From Bacillota bacterium (GTDB lineage Bacteria; Bacillota; Clostridia; Christensenellales; Aristaeellaceae), in NCBI GenBank assembly GCA_023425025.1, contig JAFADG010000024.1, forward strand, positions 1-64,000: a DNA stretch of 64,000 nt, given 5' to 3'. Every line of letters begins with the position of its first letter. Position 1 is the first letter of the stretch. The translations under genes were made by a program, and so were the position numbers. Positions 27,074 through 35,851 of this stretch are shown here, piece after piece. Under the pieces are notes generated by a model. The model ran no database searches and was not told where the DNA came from. It worked only from the letters and a program-made list of their open reading frames with translations.

Positions 27074-27086
27074 ACCCATGTGAGTG

Positions 27087-27114
27087 AAGGGGGAGGGTTC
27101 ATCCCCTCCCCCTT
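27087..27114 (+). terminator. Partial terminator between binding protein and permease genes
   Basis: AAGGGGGAGGG pairs with CCCTCCCCCTT around a short loop and is followed by TTGCTT. It would reduce transcription into the permease genes, as is common after abundant binding proteins. Confidence 0.72.
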
Positions 27115-27210
27115 GCTTATCAAAAAGGTGGCATTGCTACTTTTGCGACAGATACCTATGATGTAAGCATCATCAAAGAGGTGCTTGTCTACAATAATCC
27201 ATCCATATTA

Positions 27211-27258
27211 TCACCTCATCAGTCACCTTCGGTGACAGCTTCCCCTCAAGGGGAAGCC
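27211..27258. repeat. Single copy of the TTCCCC-palindrome interspersed repeat
   Basis: CACCTCATCAGTCACCTTCGGTGACAG is followed by the palindrome CTTCCCCTCAAGGGGAAG. The same motifs (ATCCG/TCAGTC...TTCCCC...GGGGAA) occur twice, inverted, at 53453-53575. It lies in the 258-base gap between the binding-protein and permease genes, which otherwise shows no reading frame. Confidence 0.55.
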
Positions 27259-27331
27259 TCTACCTCCCGTCGGCCGCACAAAGCGCAGGCTTTTCCGGCC
27301 TTTCCATACCACTTGAAAGGAAGGAAGCAAT

Positions 27332-28246
27332 GTGACCAAGGGAAAAGCAAGCGGGCTGTCCACCAGGCGCATGGATCACGTAACAGCCTACATGATGATC
27401 CTGCCCTCCATATTGTTCCTGGGCGTGTTTGTTTTGGTCCCGCTGTTTATGGCGCTGAGCCGCAGCTTTACCAACTGGCAGTTCTATCAGGAAACCAAGT
27501 TTATCGGCATTGATAACTTCATCATGGTACTAAAAAATCAACTGTTTCACACAGCCATCAAAAACATATTGGGCTTTGTTGCCATTATCGTGCCCATACA
27601 GATGATAACGTCCTTTCTTTTTGCCCATGTACTTCGGGACATGAGCCCCAAAATCGGCGCGTACGCCAAAACGGCGATCTACGTTCCCACGGTGATCGCG
27701 GGCGTGGTGGCCTCGGTCATCTTCCTGTTCATTTTCAATTACCAGGGCGGTATCCTCAACTGGCTCGTACGCCAATTCGGCGGCAAGCGCATCGGCTTTC
27801 TGGCTGAACCTAACCTTGCCCGATGGTCCGTTTCCATCGCGGCCCTGTGGCTGGGCTTTGGCTACAACTCCCTGATCATGTACGCCGGCCTGCAAAACAT
27901 ACCGCAAAACTATTACGAGGCCGCGGAGGTGGATGGGGCCAACGCGCTGACAAAGCTGTTCAAAATCACCCTGCCCTCCATGCGCAACATATTCATCCTG
28001 CTGCTGATCGGCATGATGACGGGCACCCTGCAGATGTTCGATTTGCCTTACCTGATGATGAATGGAACCGGCGGGCCGGTGAACAGCACCCTCACGCCGA
28101 TGATATACATCTACAACAATTTCAAAAGCCCGGATTACACCATGGGCTATACCGTAGCGGCCGCGCTTTTGCTGATGGTGATCATCGGCGCTCTGAACAG
28201 CATCGTGTTTACCTTGATCGGCTCGCAAAAAGCCCAGGATGAATAA
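27332..28246 (+). CDS. ABC sugar transporter permease (MalF/UgpA type)
   Basis: This 304-residue inner-membrane permease has about six helices, starting with YMMILPSILFLGVFVLVPLF. The cytoplasmic EAA loop for ATPase docking is YYEAAEVDGANALTKLFKIT near residue 205. The GTG start at 27332 follows AAAGGAAGG. It pairs with the next gene to form the heterodimeric channel of the CUT1 sugar importer. Confidence 0.92.
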   Translation: MTKGKASGLSTRRMDHVTAYMMILPSILFLGVFVLVPLFMALSRSFTNWQFYQETKFIGIDNFIMVLKNQLFHTAIKNILGFVAIIVPIQMITSFLFAHVLRDMSPKIGAYAKTAIYVPTVIAGVVASVIFLFIFNYQGGILNWLVRQFGGKRIGFLAEPNLARWSVSIAALWLGFGYNSLIMYAGLQNIPQNYYEAAEVDGANALTKLFKITLPSMRNIFILLLIGMMTGTLQMFDLPYLMMNGTGGPVNSTLTPMIYIYNNFKSPDYTMGYTVAAALLLMVIIGALNSIVFTLIGSQKAQDE

Positions 28247-28264
28247 GGAAAGGGGGATGACCGC

Positions 28265-29107
28265 ATGAGCTCTGTCAACAAACACAAGAAAGCCATCGAG
28301 GCTGCCTTTACCGCTTTGGCGCTTACCATAACGCTGATCTCCCTGTTTCCGCTGTTCTGGATGATTTTATCCGCCTTCAAATCCGGAAAAGAGGTATTGA
28401 AAGCCAACCCCCTGCGCTTTTTCCCCAGCGAGTGGACCATGGAAAACCTGCAAAAGCTGTTTAATGATACCAACTATCCCTTTTTGCAGGCCATGAAATC
28501 CAGCGCCTTTGTAGCGGTCACGGCCGCCTTCCTGGCCATCACCATCAATTCCATGGCGGCCTACGCCTATGCCAGGCTGGAGTTTACGCTGAAAAAGCTG
28601 TTCTGGCGCGTTACCATCTTCACCATGTACATACCCGGCATCACGATCCTGATCACCTCCTTCGTGGTGGTCAACAGCCTGGGCATGCTGGATTCCTACT
28701 GGGTTTTGATTCTGCCCGGCCTGGCCAGCGCCGGCTCCATCTTCTTTTTCCGGCAGTTCTTTCTAAATATGCCCATGGCCACCGAGGAGGCCGCGCTGAT
28801 TGACGGGGCAAGCCGGTTCCGCATCTTCCTGAGCATCTTTATTCCCAACGCCAAATCCCCCTATGTGATCATCGGCACCGGCGCGTTTCTGGGGTATTGG
28901 AACAGCTTTCTCTGGCCGGCCATGACGGTCACCAGCAGCCAGTACATGCAGGTGATGCAGGTGATCCGCTCCTACAACAACATGTACAGCAACAACTACG
29001 GCGTTGTGCTGGCCGGCTCCGCCATCGCGGCCCTGCCGCCCATCCTGGTGTTCCTGCTGTTCCAGCGGCACATCGTCAAGGGCTTAATGATTTCCGGTAT
29101 TAAATAA
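28265..29107 (+). CDS. ABC sugar transporter permease (MalG/UgpE type)
   Basis: This 280-residue second CUT1 permease starts with a cytoplasmic tail and helix LTITLISLFPLFWMILSAFKSG. The EAA loop is TEEAALIDGASRFRIFLSIF near residue 175. The C-terminus LFQRHIVKGLMISGIK is diagnostic of this half-transporter. It follows the partner permease by 18 bases and precedes the GH172 gene by about 20. Confidence 0.92.
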   Translation: MSSVNKHKKAIEAAFTALALTITLISLFPLFWMILSAFKSGKEVLKANPLRFFPSEWTMENLQKLFNDTNYPFLQAMKSSAFVAVTAAFLAITINSMAAYAYARLEFTLKKLFWRVTIFTMYIPGITILITSFVVVNSLGMLDSYWVLILPGLASAGSIFFFRQFFLNMPMATEEAALIDGASRFRIFLSIFIPNAKSPYVIIGTGAFLGYWNSFLWPAMTVTSSQYMQVMQVIRSYNNMYSNNYGVVLAGSAIAALPPILVFLLFQRHIVKGLMISGIK

Positions 29108-29127
29108 AGAAATGTATGAGGTGGCAT

Positions 29128-30219
29128 ATGAGCAAACCATTTGTACCCGCGGATTTATCGAACATCCATCTTCGGCGGCACACAAAAAGATTACGTTTAT
29201 CCAGTTATGATATCACCGGCGGCAATGAGGACCGCTGGACCATTGCCTCCGGCGAAACCCAGGTCGTGGCCGAAATTGCCGGCCCCGCCTGCATCAACCA
29301 CATCTGGTTCACGCTGATGAACGCGCCCCAGGATGAGCCCCACTTTTTGCGCAAGGTGCTCCTGCGCATGTATTGGGACGGGGAGGAAAGCCCAAGCGTA
29401 GAAGCGCCCATCGGTGACTTTTTCGGCATGGGCCATGCCGTCAGCCGGAATTTCGTGTCGGAACCGCTGCAGATGAGCCCGGAAAACGGCAAGGGCTTCA
29501 ACTGCTGGTTCCCCATGCCCTTTTGCAAGTCCGCCAGGGTGGAGGTCGTGAACCAGGGCACGCTGCCGCTGCTGACCTACTTTTATTTTGATTATGAGAC
29601 CATGGATACGCTGCCGGAAGAAACGCTGTATTTCCACGCCAAGTGGCACAGGGAATGCCCCACCCAGGGCATCAGCGACCAGGGCGTGGATAACCGCTTT
29701 TACTGCTTCGGCGGCCAGAACGTAACGGGTGACGGCAACTATGTCATCCTGGAAGCGGAGGGCGCCGGCCATTATGTAGGCTGCAACATCAACATTCACA
29801 ACCTTCGGGAAAGCAACAAGTGGGATTGGCCCGGCGAAGGCGACGACATGATCTTTGTGGATGGCGAAACCTGGCCGCCCAAGCTCCACGGCACCGGCAC
29901 CGAGGATTATGTCAACATGTCCTGGTGCCCCCAGCAGGAGTATTCCGCGCCGTATCACGGCATCATCCTGGGCGGAGACAACAACTGGAAGGGCAAAATC
30001 ACCTACTACCGGTATCACATCAAGGACCCCATCACCTTTGAAAAATCCATCCGCGTGACCATCGAGCACGGCCACAACAATCACCGCAGCGACGACTGGG
30101 CCACCACCGCCTATTGGTATCAAACGGAGCCCCACAAGCCCTTTGAGCCCATCCTGCCGGTGGAAAAGCGTCTGCCGCTGGATGCGGAAAAGCTGCGCTG
30201 GGGAGAAGAGGTGCTGTAA
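29128..30219 (+). CDS. GH172 (DUF2961) hydrolase 1, candidate exo-alpha-D-arabinofuranosidase
   Basis: This 363-residue GH172 protein has two viral-like jelly-roll halves. The family includes difructose-dianhydride-I synthase/hydrolase and exo-alpha-D-arabinofuranosidases. Visible family blocks are GPACINHIWFT near residue 55, YWDGEESPSVEAPIGDFFG, and the C-terminal GEGDDMIFVDGE...GTGTEDY. E237 and E259 are the probable catalytic pair, judged by conservation among the three copies here. There is no signal peptide, so it acts in the cytoplasm on imported oligosaccharides. The ATG at 29128 has GAGGTG just upstream. The stop codon abuts the ATG of the secreted GH183-type gene, so the two are tightly coupled. 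Confidence 0.88.
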   Translation: MSKPFVPADLSNIHLRRHTKRLRLSSYDITGGNEDRWTIASGETQVVAEIAGPACINHIWFTLMNAPQDEPHFLRKVLLRMYWDGEESPSVEAPIGDFFGMGHAVSRNFVSEPLQMSPENGKGFNCWFPMPFCKSARVEVVNQGTLPLLTYFYFDYETMDTLPEETLYFHAKWHRECPTQGISDQGVDNRFYCFGGQNVTGDGNYVILEAEGAGHYVGCNINIHNLRESNKWDWPGEGDDMIFVDGETWPPKLHGTGTEDYVNMSWCPQQEYSAPYHGIILGGDNNWKGKITYYRYHIKDPITFEKSIRVTIEHGHNNHRSDDWATTAYWYQTEPHKPFEPILPVEKRLPLDAEKLRWGEEVL

Positions 30220-31338
30220 ATGAAACAGTTTGCGTGGGCATGCCTTTCGGCCATGCTGCTCTTTTCACTCGGCACATCGCTGGCGGAGCCTCTCCCTCTG
30301 GGGGACGACAGCGCCGTAGGTGCCCTTGAAAACAAGCAGTGGGAGCTGCACAACCTGACCAAGACAAAGGTCATAAAGGTTGCGCAGATCACCGGTGAGG
30401 ACAGCGAGAACAAGACCCGGTCCCGCTTTGGGGTGTGGGGTACGGACCTGGGCTCCATGGCGGTGATCGACGACACCACCTATATGTTCGGCGGCGATAC
30501 CTTCGGCGATGAGAAAAACGGCCACTGGCGAAGCAACGTGCTGTTTTTGATCGAGGATGACGATCCCTCCGACGGGCTAACCATTGTGGACGCCATCACC
30601 GACAAGCAGGGCAAGGCCAAGGAGCTGCTGGGCAGCCTGAAGCAGGACTATACGGAAATGACGGTGATCCCCACCAACATTTTCGCGGTGGAGGATACGC
30701 TGTACTGCATCTACATGTCCGTGTCCCATTGGGGCGATCCCGGCCGGTGGGAGTGCCGGTACTCGGGCCTTGCCAAGTCGGAGGACGGCGGCAAGAAATG
30801 GACGAAGCTGAACGACGTGAAATGGCCCGGCGATTCCAACTTTATTCAAACCGCCAACTGCCAAATTGGTGATACCATGTACATCTGGGGCATTCCCGGC
30901 GGCAGGGACGGCGGCGTGGCGCTGATGAAGGTGCCGGTCACGCAGATGGAGAATTATCAAAGCTATGCCTACTTCACCGGCCATGACCCGGACGGCTCGC
31001 CCATGTGGGTACAGGGAGAGGCAGGCGTAAAGCAGGCGAAGGTCATCATCGAGGGCCCTGTCGGCGAGATTTCCGTGATCTACAATCCCTACCTGGGTAA
31101 CTTTGTCATGACCTATCTGTCGGAGAAAGCCCATGCCATCGTCATGCGGGAAGGCGTTACCCCCTGGGGCGAATGGGGCAAAGAGTATACGCTGGCCAGC
31201 GCGGCGCAGTATGCGTCCCTGTACGGCGCCTACATGCACCCCAAGTATATCCAAAACGACGGCAAGACCTTTTACTTTGCCATGAGCCAGTTTTTCCCCA
31301 TCTACAACATCATGTGGATGCGGGCTGATCTGCCTTGA
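30220..31338 (+). CDS. Secreted DUF4185 (GH183) protein, candidate endo-D-arabinanase
   Basis: This 372-residue exported protein has a signal peptide of about 22 residues (KQFAWACLSAMLLFSLGTSL, cleavage near SLA-EP). A DUF4185-type beta-propeller follows, with GVWGTDLGSMAVIDDTTYMF, FGGDTFGD and NGHWRSNVLFLI early in the domain. DUF4185 is the basis of family GH183, whose known members are endo-D-arabinanases. It is the only secreted hydrolase of the operon, so it probably makes the first cut outside the cell. The ATG directly follows the stop of GH172 copy 1. Specificity is inferred from family and context, and DUF4185 includes uncharacterised branches. Confidence 0.8.
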   Translation: MKQFAWACLSAMLLFSLGTSLAEPLPLGDDSAVGALENKQWELHNLTKTKVIKVAQITGEDSENKTRSRFGVWGTDLGSMAVIDDTTYMFGGDTFGDEKNGHWRSNVLFLIEDDDPSDGLTIVDAITDKQGKAKELLGSLKQDYTEMTVIPTNIFAVEDTLYCIYMSVSHWGDPGRWECRYSGLAKSEDGGKKWTKLNDVKWPGDSNFIQTANCQIGDTMYIWGIPGGRDGGVALMKVPVTQMENYQSYAYFTGHDPDGSPMWVQGEAGVKQAKVIIEGPVGEISVIYNPYLGNFVMTYLSEKAHAIVMREGVTPWGEWGKEYTLASAAQYASLYGAYMHPKYIQNDGKTFYFAMSQFFPIYNIMWMRADLP

Positions 31339-31371
31339 AATGGCTTAAAAGAAAATCGGAGGATGATTGCT

Positions 31372-32439
31372 ATGCGCGCCTTGGAAGACCTCTCGCTCCT
31401 TCATGGGTATGAAACCCGCTCCATCTCCCCGGAAAACAGGACAGGTAAAAAGGGCATAGGCGGCCGCACGCCCCTTGAAGAAGGCACGGCACAACTTGCC
31501 GCCAGGGATTTGGGCACCGGCTGGAAGGTGAACCCCTACCTGCATATTCCGGCGGGTGAAACCCTCGAATTGGCCCGCATGGACGGTCCCGGCGTTATCA
31601 AGCATATCTGGCTCACCCCCACCGGCGTATGGCGCAACCAAATCATCCGCTTTTATTGGGATGACAGCGAGGTCCCGTCTGTGGAATGTCCCCTGGGCGA
31701 TTTCTTTGCCTGCGGCTGGGGCCGGTACGCGCCGGTCAATTCCATGGCGGTATGCGTCAATCCCGGCAGCGCCTTCAACTGCTACTGGAGCATGCCTTTT
31801 CGCAAAAACTGCCGCGTCACACTGGAAAACCGCAACGACGACCAGGTGACCGTATACTATCAAATCACTTACATTTTGCAGCCGGTACCCGAGACGGCGG
31901 GCTATTTCCACGCCCAGTTCCGCAGGGTCAATCCCCTGCCCTACAAGACCGACTACACCATTTTGGACGGCGTACATGGCAAAGGCCAGTACGTGGGCAC
32001 CTACATGGCCTGGGGCACCAACAACTGCGGCTGGTGGGGCGAGGGCGAGATCAAGTTCTTTATGGATGGGGACAAGGAATTTCCCACCATCTGCGGCACG
32101 GGCACCGAGGATTATTTCTGCGGCTCCTACGACTTTGAAAACCAAAAGACCCATGAGTATGAGGAATTTTCCACCGCCTATGCCGGGCTCCCCCAGGTCA
32201 TCCGCCCCGACAGGCTGTACGATTCGCAAATGCGCTTTGGCATGTACCGCTGGCACATCACCGACCCTATTTACTTTCAAAAGGACCTGCGCGTGACCAT
32301 TCAGGCCCTCGGCTGGCGCAGCGGCCGCCGGTACCTGCCCCTGCAGGACGACCTGGCCTCCGTCGCCTACTGGTACCAGGATACGCCTGCGAAGGCCTTC
32401 CCGGCCTTGGGTTCCAGGGATGACCTGGAGATCATCTGA
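31372..32439 (+). CDS. GH172 (DUF2961) hydrolase 2
   Basis: This 355-residue second GH172 enzyme lacks a signal peptide. Family blocks are DGPGVIKHIWLTPTG, YWDDSEVPSVECPLGDFF, and GEGEIKFFMDGDKEF...GTGTEDYF. E224 and E246 align with the probable catalytic residues of copy 1. It is clearly diverged from copy 1, which suggests another linkage or chain position. The ATG at 31372 is 9 bases after GGAGG. It ends the large operon and is followed by a terminator. Confidence 0.88.
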   Translation: MRALEDLSLLHGYETRSISPENRTGKKGIGGRTPLEEGTAQLAARDLGTGWKVNPYLHIPAGETLELARMDGPGVIKHIWLTPTGVWRNQIIRFYWDDSEVPSVECPLGDFFACGWGRYAPVNSMAVCVNPGSAFNCYWSMPFRKNCRVTLENRNDDQVTVYYQITYILQPVPETAGYFHAQFRRVNPLPYKTDYTILDGVHGKGQYVGTYMAWGTNNCGWWGEGEIKFFMDGDKEFPTICGTGTEDYFCGSYDFENQKTHEYEEFSTAYAGLPQVIRPDRLYDSQMRFGMYRWHITDPIYFQKDLRVTIQALGWRSGRRYLPLQDDLASVAYWYQDTPAKAFPALGSRDDLEII

Positions 32440-32480
32440 TACAAGCAAGTACCCCCCGGAAACCACTTTCATTATTAATG

Positions 32481-32517
32481 AAACCTCCTGCCGCGGTCTG
32501 TATCCGGCAGGAGGTTT
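32481..32517 (+). terminator. Intrinsic terminator of the arabinan-type operon
   Basis: AAACCTCCTGCCG pairs with CGGCAGGAGGTTT, 12-13 perfect pairs around an 11-base loop, followed by TTAT. It lies about 40 bases after the last GH172 stop. Confidence 0.85.
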
Positions 32518-32521
32518 TATG

Positions 32522-32550
32522 TTACCATCCGCCATTTTCTGTGCTATGAT
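32522..32550 (+). promoter_or_regulatory. Candidate promoter of the M81 gene
   Basis: TTACCA (32522-32527) and TATGAT (32545-32550) are 17 bases apart. The -35 box is only a 4 of 6 match. Confidence 0.45.
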
Positions 32551-32664
32551 ATACACGCGAAGACATACTGCACATATTATTTACGCCTGCCGGCATAGCT
32601 GGCATTTGTAAAGATGCAGAATCCCGCCGCGTATCTCAAAAGTTCGTGAAAAGAGGGGCTTGCC

Positions 32665-34089
32665 TTGAAAATTGCCGTTGCCGCCATGATGCAGGAAACC
32701 AACACCTTTTCCCATCTGAGGACCGCTTTTGAGGATTTTGTAACGGCCAAGGGGGATGAAGTCATAAAGGTCAAGCGCTGGCAGCGCCATTCCATATCCG
32801 GGATCATGGATACACTGAAGGCAGCCGGCGCGGAGCTTGCCCCGACGTTTTTCGCGGTAGCCCTGCCCGGCGCGCTGATTCAAAAGGAAGCGTTTGAAAA
32901 GATCGTATCCGAAATCGTCGGCGGCATACAAGCGGCGCTGCCGCTTGACGGCATCTGCATCGCGCTGCACGGCTCCATGGCGGCGGAGGGGTATGACGAT
33001 CCCGAAGGGACGCTGCTTGCGCAGATTCGCAGCGCCGCCGGCTGGGATATCCCTGTTGTCTGCTCACTGGATATGCACACCACGGCCACGGAAAAAATGG
33101 TCTCCTGCGCAAACGGATACTCCGCCTACCGCACCGCGCCGCATGTGGACCAGTACGAAACCGGCGAACGGGCGGCGAATATCCTGCTGGCGGCCATCAA
33201 AAGCGGCAGGAAGACCGTTACCAAAATGGTCAAGCTGCCCGTTTTGATCGCCGGCGAGCAAACGGAAACCGATGTGCCGCCCATCAAGCCGCTGATCGAC
33301 AGCCTTTGCACCTATGACCGCATCCCCGGCGTGCTGGATGCCTCCCTTGTGCTGGGCTACCCCTGGGCCGATTCCCCCCACGCCGGCGTAGCCGCGCTCG
33401 TCACAGGCTTTGAGGAGGCTTCGGATACGCTTGAAAAGTGCGCGGCAAAGCTTGCGGAAGCATTTGAAGCCATCAAAACGCAGTTTACGTTCACCACGGA
33501 AGCGCACACGCTGGAGGACGCGGTGAAGATCGCCCTCGCCCACGACCAGCATCCGGTCGTGATTTCAGATTCCGGCGACAACCCCACCGCCGGGGCTTCG
33601 CAGGACCTGGCCATCGCCGCCAAGGCGCTGCTTGACGCAAAGGCCGGCAGTGCCATCGTCGTCGCCATCGCGGACAAAGCTTCCTACGAGGCATGCAAAA
33701 GCGCGGGCGCCGGCAGCACAATCGACCTGTGCCTGGGCCGCTTGAACCCTTATGCCGTTGAGCCTCCGTCGCCCCTTGAAATCCGCGCCCAGATACAGCA
33801 GGTGGCACGCGCCGGCAGCGGCGATTATGCCGTTGTACAATGCGAAGGGGTCACCATCGTCATCAGCAGAACCCGCGTTTCGGTGGCGGAGCCATACGAC
33901 ATGCAGGCGCTTGGGTTGAAGCTGGAAACGTTCAATATTGTCGCCGTAAAATGCGGATACCTGGACCCTACCTACAAAGCCTTTGCTGCAAGGAGCATAC
34001 TGGCCCTGACGCCCGGCTATACCTGCGAGCTGCTGGATACCCTGCCTTACCTACGCATTCCCCGGCCCCTGTTCCCGCTGGATAAATAG
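32665..34089 (+). CDS. M81-family metallopeptidase-like protein (MlrC)
   Basis: This 474-residue cytoplasmic protein is of the MlrC (microcystinase C) family, zinc-dependent hydrolases assigned to peptidase family M81. The N-terminal diagnostic MMQETNTFSHLRTAFEDF, then ALHGSMAAEGYDDPEG, SLDMHTTATEKM and HVDQYETGERAA carry likely metal ligands (Asp, His). The C-terminal MlrC domain contains SDSGDNPTAGASQD. Most members have unknown natural substrates. The start is a TTG at 32665 with AGAGGGG upstream. It has its own promoter and terminator-separated position between two sugar operons, and I see no direct link to either. Confidence 0.87.
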   Translation: MKIAVAAMMQETNTFSHLRTAFEDFVTAKGDEVIKVKRWQRHSISGIMDTLKAAGAELAPTFFAVALPGALIQKEAFEKIVSEIVGGIQAALPLDGICIALHGSMAAEGYDDPEGTLLAQIRSAAGWDIPVVCSLDMHTTATEKMVSCANGYSAYRTAPHVDQYETGERAANILLAAIKSGRKTVTKMVKLPVLIAGEQTETDVPPIKPLIDSLCTYDRIPGVLDASLVLGYPWADSPHAGVAALVTGFEEASDTLEKCAAKLAEAFEAIKTQFTFTTEAHTLEDAVKIALAHDQHPVVISDSGDNPTAGASQDLAIAAKALLDAKAGSAIVVAIADKASYEACKSAGAGSTIDLCLGRLNPYAVEPPSPLEIRAQIQQVARAGSGDYAVVQCEGVTIVISRTRVSVAEPYDMQALGLKLETFNIVAVKCGYLDPTYKAFAARSILALTPGYTCELLDTLPYLRIPRPLFPLDK

Positions 34090-34227
34090 AATGGCCGTGC
34101 TTCTTTCACACGGACGGCACGCTTCGCTGTGCGTCATGATACGCGCATATCCATATTCCGGCGCCGGACGCCAAAGTCCGTTTTGCCTGTTTGATTGGTA
34201 GTATAGACGGCTGGGCTGTTTTGCATA

Positions 34228-34257
34228 TTGCACGGGTTGTTTCCCATGTGTTATAGT
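34228..34257 (+). promoter_or_regulatory. Candidate promoter of the yesN/yesM-type operon
   Basis: TTGCAC (34228-34233) and TATAGT (34252-34257) with an 18-base spacer. Confidence 0.5.
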
Positions 34258-34314
34258 ACACACCTGCTTGAAAGCGTATAAGAATAAAGACTGCCCGGAA
34301 GGTGTGAGAGCAAT

Positions 34315-35850
34315 TTGTACAGGCTGCTGATTGTGGACGACGAGGCCGGCCACCGGGCAGGCCTCATAGGCCTTTTGCGCATTTTAAAGCCTGAATACCT
34401 GGTATTTGAGGCGGAAAACGGCGCAGTGGCCCTTACCATGATGGACGTCATGGATTTTGACCTGGTGCTTACCGATATCCGCATGCCCAAGGTGGATGGC
34501 CTGTCTTTTTTGGAGCATGCAAAGGCGAAGCATGCCCATACACGCATCGCCATCCTCAGCGCCTATGGCTTGTTTGATTATGCCAAGCGCAGCATTGCAC
34601 TAGGCGCTGACGATTATTTGCTAAAGCCTGTTGACGCCCAGGAGCTGCGCCAGTGCTTGGACCACATGGAAAACAAGCTTGAAAACGTCCGTGGCCTTGA
34701 CCAAAATGGCACCCTGATCGAAAACCAGATGCTTCTGTTTGTCACGGGCGAGCTGTCCATGAAGGACCATGCCGCAACCCGGGCATTGTTTGGCGAGCAT
34801 GAATCCGGTGCTGCGTTTTATATTCAGCCGCTTAGTGCATGGCCGAATCCGGAGCTTCGCGAAGCCATTCAATACGGCATCAGGCAAAGCCTGAAACAAA
34901 TGGGCAATGTGATCGTTTTCCGCTCGCCCATGGAGCACGATGCGCTGATCGGCGTGCTTGCCTGCCCGAAGGAAATGCTGCCATCCTTGCCTGATACATT
35001 GAAGCACCGGGCGGATGAGCTGTGCGGCGCGTATGCCAAAAACGTAACCATTGGCGTGTGCCCCTACGCCGATGATTTTTTCGATCATTTGGAAGACGCG
35101 TATACACGGGCCAGAGGCGCCTTAATGCAGCGTTTTTTCGAGCCGGAGCAAACGATTTTTGTAACCGGCCCCGAGCAGACCATTGACCCCTTTTCCACCA
35201 TGCGTTTGGATATGTCGATAAAAGGGCTGGATGTAAGCCTGTGCAGCGGGAATGTGGAACAGGCCTGTGAACGGATGCAGGAGCGGCTGGAACGCTTATG
35301 CATACCTGGGGCTTACCCCAGCAAAATCAAAGAGCTTATCATGTACACCTTCATCTTTCTGCTGGGGAACCTGACCTATCCCCTTTCGCAGGCCGAAAAA
35401 GAAGGCATACTTTCGACCATCGACAAGACCGTTCTGGAAAGCCAAAGCATGCAGGATGTGCTCAGGGAAGTCAGACACGCGCTCATCCTCATTGCAAACG
35501 CCATAGAAGCCAACCGCAAGAACCAGCACGAAGAGGTTTTTGCCCAGGTTCTTCAGTTTCTCGGCAAGAATTTTGGCCAGGACCTTTCCCTGGCCGAAGT
35601 GGCGGAGCGGTTTCACTATCACCCCTCCTACTTTTCCACGCTCTTTAAACAGCGGGTCGGCTCCACCTTTTCCGACCACCTTACCGAGCTTCGTATGCAG
35701 GCGGCCGCACGGCTGCTGAAGGAAAGCACCCTGTACGCGGCAAAGATCGGCCAGCGGGTAGGCTATTCCAGTGCCGCGTATTTCACTAAAGCGTTCAAAA
35801 AGCAGTTTGGCATGTCTCCCGACCAATACAGGAAGCGGGTGAGGCAATGA
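34315..35850 (+). CDS. AraC-type response regulator (YesN-like)
   Basis: This 511-residue two-component regulator has a receiver domain at residues 1-120 (LLIVDDEAGHRAG; phospho-acceptor D54 in VLTDIRMPKVDG), a long middle region of unknown fold, and a C-terminal double HTH AraC domain (about 410-511: LAEVAERFHYHPSYFSTLFK and IGQRVGYSSAAYFTKAFKK). The start is TTG at 34315 with GAAGGTG upstream. It is followed after one base by the histidine kinase gene. The pair most likely switches on the adjacent GH172/GH32 sugar operon. Confidence 0.92.
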   Translation: MYRLLIVDDEAGHRAGLIGLLRILKPEYLVFEAENGAVALTMMDVMDFDLVLTDIRMPKVDGLSFLEHAKAKHAHTRIAILSAYGLFDYAKRSIALGADDYLLKPVDAQELRQCLDHMENKLENVRGLDQNGTLIENQMLLFVTGELSMKDHAATRALFGEHESGAAFYIQPLSAWPNPELREAIQYGIRQSLKQMGNVIVFRSPMEHDALIGVLACPKEMLPSLPDTLKHRADELCGAYAKNVTIGVCPYADDFFDHLEDAYTRARGALMQRFFEPEQTIFVTGPEQTIDPFSTMRLDMSIKGLDVSLCSGNVEQACERMQERLERLCIPGAYPSKIKELIMYTFIFLLGNLTYPLSQAEKEGILSTIDKTVLESQSMQDVLREVRHALILIANAIEANRKNQHEEVFAQVLQFLGKNFGQDLSLAEVAERFHYHPSYFSTLFKQRVGSTFSDHLTELRMQAAARLLKESTLYAAKIGQRVGYSSAAYFTKAFKKQFGMSPDQYRKRVRQ

Positions 35851-35851
35851 T

